A stretch of 64,000 bases of DNA, from contig MNCI01029492.1 of the NCBI GenBank assembly GCA_015680685.1, positions 1,473,002 to 1,537,001 on the forward strand, in the 5' to 3' direction. Each line of letters opens with the position of its first letter. The stretch's first letter is position 1. Positions 57,658 through 64,000 of this stretch are shown here, one piece after another. The DNA is from Gnetum montanum (taxonomy: Eukaryota > Streptophyta > Gnetopsida > Gnetales > Gnetaceae). The notes under the pieces were generated by a model. It worked only from the letters and a program-made list of their open reading frames with translations, had not been told where the DNA came from and did no database searches. The position numbers and the translations under genes were made by a program.

Positions 57658-58317
57658 TGATGAGTGATGGAGTATCCAATACCCAACCATATAAGATACA
57701 AGTGCTCATGCACGATCTTGGTTGAATTTCATAGACAAGGCAATGTGATTATGTAGGTAATTGGTTAAAGTTTGTGATCATTGTCTTCCCACGCGAGCTA
57801 GTAAATTCAATGCGTATTGTTCAACTCACGATGAGGTATATGATAGATGATGTTGTATGGGCCATAGTGCTCCTACCTAACATGAAGTAAATGGAAAATG
57901 ATTTTAAGTCTAAGTAACAGTAAACAAATCTAATCTAGCCTATGCGATGAACAACTGGTCTTGATCTTCTACTTACATCTTGAACTCCATGCAACTACTA
58001 CTAGGATTACCAAGTACCACACTATTGGGCGTACCAAGTAATAGTACTATTGGGTTACCAAGTAGCTACACTTAAGTGCTCGAGATCAGTCATACTCATT
58101 CCACTTAACGACAGTAATAGTAAAGTGCATAGAAAGTAAATCAATAACTATGAAAACAATAAACATTAAACTAAATGAAACCAACAATAAAACTAAGTGT
58201 TGATGCAATGATGGAAAGTAATCTCAATCTTTATTTTTGATCATGCAATGTGTCCAAGTACATCACACTTGAATAAAGACTCCAATCAATAACTTAACAT
58301 TACACTGTGAGTGCATG
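57658..58317 (-). repeat. 5' LTR of element D, truncated
   Basis: Aligns with 29291-29960 of the partner LTR, then stops matching near 58317. About 200 bp of U3, including the palindrome and TATA box, are missing, so the element's promoter is gone and its target duplication cannot be read. Confidence 0.8.
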
Positions 58318-60331
58318 ACGAGCCAGACAAAATTTGGTGCTGGATACCTTTAAATTTTTTTTTTATTTTTTTTTATTTCATTATAGAGATTGTCACCTCG
58401 TCTGTGACTAATCCACGAGTCGTATCCCATGGAGGAACGGTTAAAAAGTCAAAGAAATCATCAAGACAATAAATAGTTAGAATTGAATTCAGTTAAATTT
58501 CATAGTTATGCCTATCACTCATAAACAAAATTATAAACCTTTATCCTAACTTCTAATCATAAGTTCAAGAATAAAGATTTATAATTAAATTAGATTGAAA
58601 TTATAAATAATAATTGAAGATCACAAAGGAAGCTTACCTAAATTGCAATCTTGCCTTGCTATCTCCACAATGCATCAATTTGATTGTGAATTACAAGAAT
58701 TGCCACAAGGCTCAACAAATCTTCAACAAAAATCTCAAAAATAATTCATTCTAATGTGATATAAAATTTTATGTATGAACTCCTCCTTTTTTTTCTCAAA
58801 AGAAATAAATTTTCTTTTGATTTTTTTTGTAGAATTCACTTTTTTTTTCCTTTTCTCTGGTGCCTGATTTATACTAGCACCAAGTTTTAAAAATAAATAT
58901 TACAATAATATCTTGGTATTGCAAAACCCAATACCGATCTATTAAAATCAATATTACTGCCAGTCTTGCCTTTCTAATGTTTTAAATTTATATGGATTCT
59001 CAAGGAAGCGACAAAAGAGGTGTATGTGACCACGCATTCATTCAAGAAAAAGGTTTGATTTGAGCTGATGGAGAATCCATCTAAAAAGCACACATAATAG
59101 CATCAGTTGGTATATGCTTTGCCTGATTCCCTTATCATTTGCAAAATTCTCTACCACTACCTTTGCTGGCACCTTATCCTCATCAATCTCTACCACGCCA
59201 TTACCTTTATTGATGTTTAAAAATAAGTATTTTAATAATAAATAGAGATGGAAAAATTTGATTCCAATCCATTATTTTTGGTGCAGGTGCCAAATCTAGC
59301 GTTCTTGTTATCATGAATTTGCCAGAAATGGTGGGAGGAACATTGCAAAAATGAAGAAGATAACGTAGACAGCTCGCAACCAGCAAAATTCCAAGAACAT
59401 CATTGTTGTCATTATTATCTGATGATGGCGACGGTGACGATGGCAAGTTCAAATCAGGTAGCAACTCCTCCTTTCCTGTCCCTGTATAATATATATATAT
59501 AATATTATAATAATATAGTTTATGTAAAATATATATATATAATATAATATAATATAATATATATGATGTACATATAATCTTATTATATATAATATTTATG
59601 TATAAGGAATATATAGTTATATATAACGTATATATATAGGTAAGATATATATAATATTTAGGAATATATCATATTCACCTATAATAATACATAATTACAT
59701 AATATTTATATATAAAAAGTTATATTTATTAATATATAATGTATACATGTAATTATAATCTCAGTAATATATAATAATATAGTGTACTAGTTAAACTAAA
59801 ATTAAAATAAACTAAACCACACTAATTAACTAATCATAAAATAATAATAAACTAATATTTACAACTTACACAAACAAATAAAATAATCATTAAATAAACA
59901 ATTAACTATATGAAATATAGAATGAAATTAATTAAAATGCATAAGTTTGACAAAAATACTTATTAAATTGAACAAATTTTGTGAGTTCAACACAACTCCT
60001 GCCTAGCCTATGGCCAATGCCTGGTTATAAAGGCGAAAATAAAACATTAATATATACATAAAATTATACTACTGTTATTCCAAGATATATGTTTTAGGCT
60101 AACACATTAATTAAATTTATTCATCAAGCAAATGTTTATTCACTAATTATTTATTAAGTATGTATATATGATTATTCCTCTTTTTGATGATAAATTCTTA
60201 TTCTTGGATATGAGTCCACATATAACTCAATTAGGAAGGCTCTACCTAGGATTGCTTGAGCATAACGTCACCTCATAAGGTTTGCTTCATTAGGTGTAAG
60301 AATGTCTTATAACCTCAAGGTATAAACCTTT
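58318..60331. other. AT-rich unassigned DNA with TA microsatellites
   Basis: Flanking DNA between D and G. Poly(T)-rich stretches occur near 58350-58370 and 58790-58850. A TA/TAA microsatellite-like region covers roughly 59486-59780. A possible coding fragment lies at 59207-59464. No LTR, RT or transposase motif is recognised, so it may be old target DNA or a very decayed repeat. Confidence 0.5.
59207..59464 (-). CDS. Possible host gene fragment (unrecognised)
   Basis: An 85-codon open stretch on the minus strand begins MLPDLNLPSSPSPSSDNNDNN, and continues with a more hydrophobic part (LGILLVASCLRYLLHFCNVPP). The open frame also extends a few codons upstream (EE before MLPD in the same frame with no intervening stop). 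DLNLP looks like the DLNxP-type EAR repression motif of plant transcription regulators, but a six-residue match in an isolated ORF is weak evidence. Downstream minus-strand sequence near 59190-59090 (VEIDEDKVPAKVVVENF) also reads like coding sequence. It could be an exon pair of a host gene or a captured fragment, or chance. Confidence 0.2.
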   Translation of the reverse strand: MLPDLNLPSSPSPSSDNNDNNDVLGILLVASCLRYLLHFCNVPPTISGKFMITRTLDLAPAPKIMDWNQIFPSLFIIKILIFKHQ

Positions 60332-61096
60332 TGATAAGTCGCAATTTTGTTCACTGTGATATCGCAGCCTGTCTCCTCATCTATAAATAAGAGGTAGACA
60401 GTTTTTTAGTTCTTAGTTTTAGTGTTAAGATTTATGCAGTTTTTCTCTCAACCCTTTTCCTCCTAATGTATGCCCGCAGTGTGGTGATTGTAATTGTACG
60501 GCACCTTTATTCGAGTGTGACGTACTTGGACACGCACATGACTAGAAATAAAGATCGAGATTACTTCATCATTACAGCAATCACTTAGCTTAATTATTTA
60601 CTTAATTGTTATTTTCTACTTTCTTAGTTAATCTCTTCTTACCCTAAACTCCTATTAAACGCGGAATGAGTATGACTTGATTACAAGCATTTAAGCGTGA
60701 CTACTTGGTAACCTAGTAGCGTACCTAGGATCTGCGCTTGGTAATCCCAGTGGTAGTCATGCACGAAGTCCAAGATGTGTACAGATAATCAAGGAACGGA
60801 TCCTCATCACACTTAGGCTAGCTAGATTCTCTTTCACCCTTTCTCTCTTAGCTTAGTCAATATTACTTTCCATTATCCTCAAGAGTAGCATTAGCATAGA
60901 AACACATCATACACCTCACTCTGGACTAAACCATACATGACAAAGCTAATACTAGTCCAAGTGGGAAGACAGTGAACTGCAACCTAAGGCTAATTGTCTA
61001 GCTACCACAACTAGTCCGTTTGTGGAGTTCGACCGGATCACACATGTAACTCTCGTATTCGTATGGTTGAGTGTAGGGGTACCTCGTCACTCATCA
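60332..61096 (+). repeat. 5' LTR of element G
   Basis: 765 bp, TGATAAGTCG..CTCATCA, with only one GTGATATCGC module left in U3. TATA box in CTATAAATAAGAGG (near 60381), AATAAAG (near 60546), and hairpin arms CTGGACTA/TAGTCCAA near 60921-60960. Confidence 0.88.
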
Positions 61097-61097
61097 T

Positions 61098-61115
61098 TGG
61101 CGTCATTGTCGGGGA
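61098..61115 (+). promoter_or_regulatory. Primer-binding site of element G
   Basis: TGGCGTCATTGTCGGGGA, three transitions from the tRNA-Asp complement, one base after the LTR. Confidence 0.8.
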
Positions 61116-61245
61116 TGGTGCTAGTTATCTAGATTAGTTAGATTAGTTATATTATACAAGGTTGATGTATAAGAATTAATGATATATCTTTTAGAAAGAA
61201 ATAATTATAAAAAAGTCACATATAAATTCACACAATTTCACAACC

Positions 61246-63230
61246 ATGCCTCTCCTACAAGATTACAATAATGTCACACCTAGTGAGAAAGTTCATTGGA
61301 TAACCAACAAATTATATGACAATGAAGATTGGAGTACGCAACCCGAGGTAGGGATTTCTTATAAACATAAACGAAAGCAATGTCATCCCAACGCATGAAA
61401 GCATAACTTACCTGTTGATGATGAATCTCTACTGGCCACTACAAGCTTAACGCAAATACAAGAGGCTGTTCGAATCCCCCATAGGCATCATAAAGAGAGC
61501 CATCTACCCAGGCTCAATTTAAACAACTTCCCTAATTTCTTAGGAGGCTATGACTTAGATCTGCATCAACATTTACAAGCCTTCTACAATGCCTGTACAT
61601 GGAACAACATTGATAACGATTGGCAAAAACTCAAGCTCTTTCCAATGACACTCGTTGGCCAAGCAAAAGTATGGTATAGATCGTTAAAATGAAATTCAAT
61701 ATGACGTTGGCCAACAATGGTATAACTCTTTAGTGAAAGATATCAAACCTACGCAAGAGTGTCAGCCTTGAGGAAAAAAATCCAAGGGTGGAAAAAAGCA
61801 CAACATGAACCCTTGGACATGCCCTTAGAATGATATTATGCACTGTTAAATAACTATCTAGGCCATGAGTTCTTCGAGGAAAGGCTAATGTACCATATCA
61901 TTGATGGGCTTCATGATGAAACAAGAGAGACCTTAGGAATGTATGCCCAAGGTCAACTATACGAACTACGAACCCATCAAGTCCAAGAGCTTATTAAGCG
62001 GGTAGCAAAAGAAGAAGGAGAAATGACTAGATGGGAGAGTGTTGAAAAACATCAATAGGACAAAAATCTCAACTTAACAAAGGTCCATGATCATAAAAAG
62101 GAGAAATCAACTTATCACAAGGGGAAAGAACCATCTTTGCTAGTACAACAATCATTAGAGGAAGTCGAGGCAAAGATTAATAAGATGTTGGAATGGATAC
62201 ATAAAAAGTGTGGAGAATATATCGATATTATTGGAGATAGAGTTTTGACAACCCGAGAAGCAGGACAAAATATCATTAGACATTCGAAAAGAAGGAATGA
62301 AGAAAATAAGAGCTCAACTGCTAATCATACATATGAATGCAACATTTGCCTGTACGATCACCCCAAGGGTCAATGCCCAATCTTGTTACATTTATATGAG
62401 CATTGGGGGAACACGTTACATCCAAAGTTCGTACAGAGATACTGTGTTTAATCATAGTGGCAACAGTCCTAGTCATGGGGGAAGCCATCCCTAAACTGGA
62501 GACACCCTTCATATCATTTGAATCCAAATGCCTATCTAGTTCAACATCCTGTTTCCCCAACTGGGCCAACATACTCTATCTCACCGCATTACCATTCTCT
62601 GCAATACTATCAGCCCATGTCCTCAACACAACCACCTCCTTATGCATCTTACACTTCTCCTAATTTCAACATTCTCATCCTTTCCCTCCTTTTGCATTAC
62701 CACCAACTGTTCCTAAGGTGTCTGCACCACAGTAATAACCCCTCAACGTTACTTGTGCTACTATTGCCAACAGCAGTGAGAGACCTCAACAACATCGAAG
62801 GCATCCCTTCTTTAGAAATGATCCTAGGAAAGGACAACATAATTCCAAGGCCACTACATCCTCCAACTTAGCACAATCCCAACCTTGTGATGCACCCTTA
62901 TCTTCGAACCCAACACTTCATGTTACTTCATCAGGGCTACCAATTAACACTCCAACAACCATACGGCCCAATGAACATAGGCATGGAAGGCAACATCCTG
63001 ATCCTTGCATATCATCTTACGGTCACAAACATCATAGTGGGTCAACTCTTTACCGAAGAACCACATCTTACAAATTGCCCCACTATGCTTACTATAATCA
63101 AGTGTGTGATCCCCAATGGGGCAAGTATGACCAAGTTCCGATATTTTCAACATGCAAGGATCCTCATCTTTCAACTATTAATCCTCACCATGCTCAAATG
63201 TTTAGTTATGGGAGATATCCCCCATTTTAG
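61246..63230 (+). pseudogene. gag: gag pseudogene of element G
   Basis: ATG at 61246 (MPLLQDYNNVT) to TAG at 63228-63230. Capsid-like domain 61500-62040, charged helix, and an intact zinc knuckle CNICLYDHPKGQC at 62338-62376 (CX2CX3HX4C) within the open stretch 62137-62451. The Pro/His/Gln tail runs in frame until a one-base deletion near 62663 and resumes in the next frame, ending FSYGRYPPF. Fewer nonsense codons than F in the middle part. Same non-autonomous gag as F and E. Confidence 0.85.
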
Positions 63231-64000
63231 TAACAAGCAGGATTAATAACTACTTTTTATTTTCTTTAATTTTACAATTTTTTTGTTTTCCAATTCTTCA
63301 GTTTTCAATTTCTTGTTTTATCATTTTGTCTTTTTATCTTTTTATGCTTTTGTAAGTAATCTCATCTACGAATAAAACACTCATGTGGATCATTGGTTGA
63401 GGTGTGTTCTATGTTATCAAGTCTCAAGTGATCAATTATGTAAATAGTGAGCCCATCACACCCACTCATCCATTCTACAAATAAGAGGTTCTGTTCGAGG
63501 GTATAGTGATATTCTTGACATTCTTAAAACTTAAAATTAATTTTGTGTTCATTGTACCCAGAATGAAGAAGGATGGACCAAGAGGGAATGATTAGGGTAT
63601 GACATTAAGGGGACTTGCAGATTCTCTTTGGTGACGTCTGTGGGAGTTATCATGCAACATGGGTGTACTAAGATCTTTGTAGATCTAACAAAAAATGGGA
63701 GTAAGAGTAATCAAAAGGCACTCAAAAAAATCCAATGTTGTTCTAGGGGGTCCCACTGGAAAGACATGCACCCATGCCTGAAGGTTGGCGACTTCTCTGG
63801 ATTCAGTAAAGAAAAAAAAGAGAGAAGAATGAAAAAAAAACAAAAAGAAAAGTGCCACAAAACAAAAATCACTCCTCCCTTGAATAAAACGCCAAGTGAT
63901 CGTACGCCTTGTTGTTATGGTACTCTCATAGTTGCTCATCATGGGATGAAACAATGCAATGTCACTGATTAGAGGAATGGACTTGGTCCTGATCTTGGAA
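63231..64000 (+). other. Conserved non-coding block of G
   Basis: Matches 19816-20560 of F almost base for base, including the AATAAGAGGTTCTGTTCGAGG block (near 63480) and the AAGACATGCACCCATGCC segment (near 63762). The short open stretches here are not conserved in frame. Confidence 0.7.

Larger units (their letters stand above)
29291..58317 (-). mobile_element. Element D, LTR element with gag-protease ORF and ORF2, hosting C and E
   Basis: Oldest element of the right half, on the minus strand: 5' LTR at the right (57658-58317, truncated), primer site, gag, protease, non-coding block, internal TATA region, ORF2, polypurine tract, 3' LTR at the left. Its protease coding sequence is split between 54825-54950 and 35165-35932 by C and E. 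The junction bases AAATA (left) and AAATC (right) fit the target duplication of C. RT, RNase H and integrase are missing: the frame containing protease runs directly into the non-coding block. Without its guests D would be about 10 kb. Confidence 0.85.
60332..64000 (+). mobile_element. Element G, family A LTR element, truncated by window end
   Basis: Plus-strand family A element: 5' LTR, primer site, gag and the conserved non-coding block, continuing past the window. Gag is about 660 codons with a single small frameshift. The downstream ORF2 would lie beyond 64000. Confidence 0.9.

Noticed and set aside
1-64000. tRNA, rRNA, CRISPR or bacterial-type operon
   Set aside because: The only tRNA-related sequences are the 18-base primer-binding sites; repeats are LTRs, not spacer arrays; all proteins are retroelement-type.

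Overview
This is plant nuclear intergenic DNA of the kind found in large, repeat-filled genomes. It is AT-rich, has no intact host gene, and consists almost entirely of decayed retroelements inserted into one another. The LTR elements are Ty3/gypsy-like (Athila/Tat side): their primer-binding sites match the 3' end of tRNA-Asp, the gag has a capsid-type domain plus a zinc knuckle, and the one pol remnant ends in the typical RNase H motif NVVADHLSQL. The species cannot be told from the sequence. A 29-base N gap lies at 16072-16100.

Layout. (1) 1-1746: tail and 3' LTR of element J (+). (2) 1747-3239: AT-rich, unassigned. (3) 3240-4994 and 28538-29215: two halves of one LINE (+), endonuclease then reverse transcriptase. 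It is split by LTR element B (4995-28537, +), which itself carries H (8796-14953, -, target duplication CATAT) and F (16893-25517, +, target duplication GGTAC). (4) 29291-58317: element D (-), interrupted in its protease by element C (44539-54824, +), whose first LTR bases were hit by element E (35933-44537, -). (5) 58318-60331: AT-rich DNA with TA microsatellites and perhaps a host gene fragment. (6) 60332 to the end: element G (+), running off the window.

All the LTR elements share one unusual plan: LTR, tRNA-Asp primer site, gag, a long conserved non-coding block, a TATA-bearing internal promoter-like block, a second polypurine tract, a tiny intron, then a second ORF ('ORF2'; a globular domain like the 'putative plant transposon protein' family followed by a long coiled coil), a 3' polypurine tract and the LTR. 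Pol is absent in family A (F, E, H; G as far as seen), reduced to protease in D, and reduced to protease, partial RT, RNase H and an integrase stub in C. So non-autonomous families have repeatedly kept gag and ORF2 while losing pol. In F, gag (661 codons) and ORF2 (929 codons) each keep one continuous frame broken only by nonsense codons, many of them apparent CAG-to-TAG or CGA-to-TGA changes. This looks like methylation-driven decay of formerly functional genes.

The most interesting signals are cis-acting: a hairpin in the LTR 3' part whose stem covaries between families; a family-specific U3 palindrome (CGCGATATCGCG in A, CCTGACGTCAGG in B, CACGTCGACGTG in C) that in A and C recurs upstream of ORF2 next to a second TATA box; an internal polypurine tract; and a 55-64 nt intron-like segment just before the ORF2 start in six copies.
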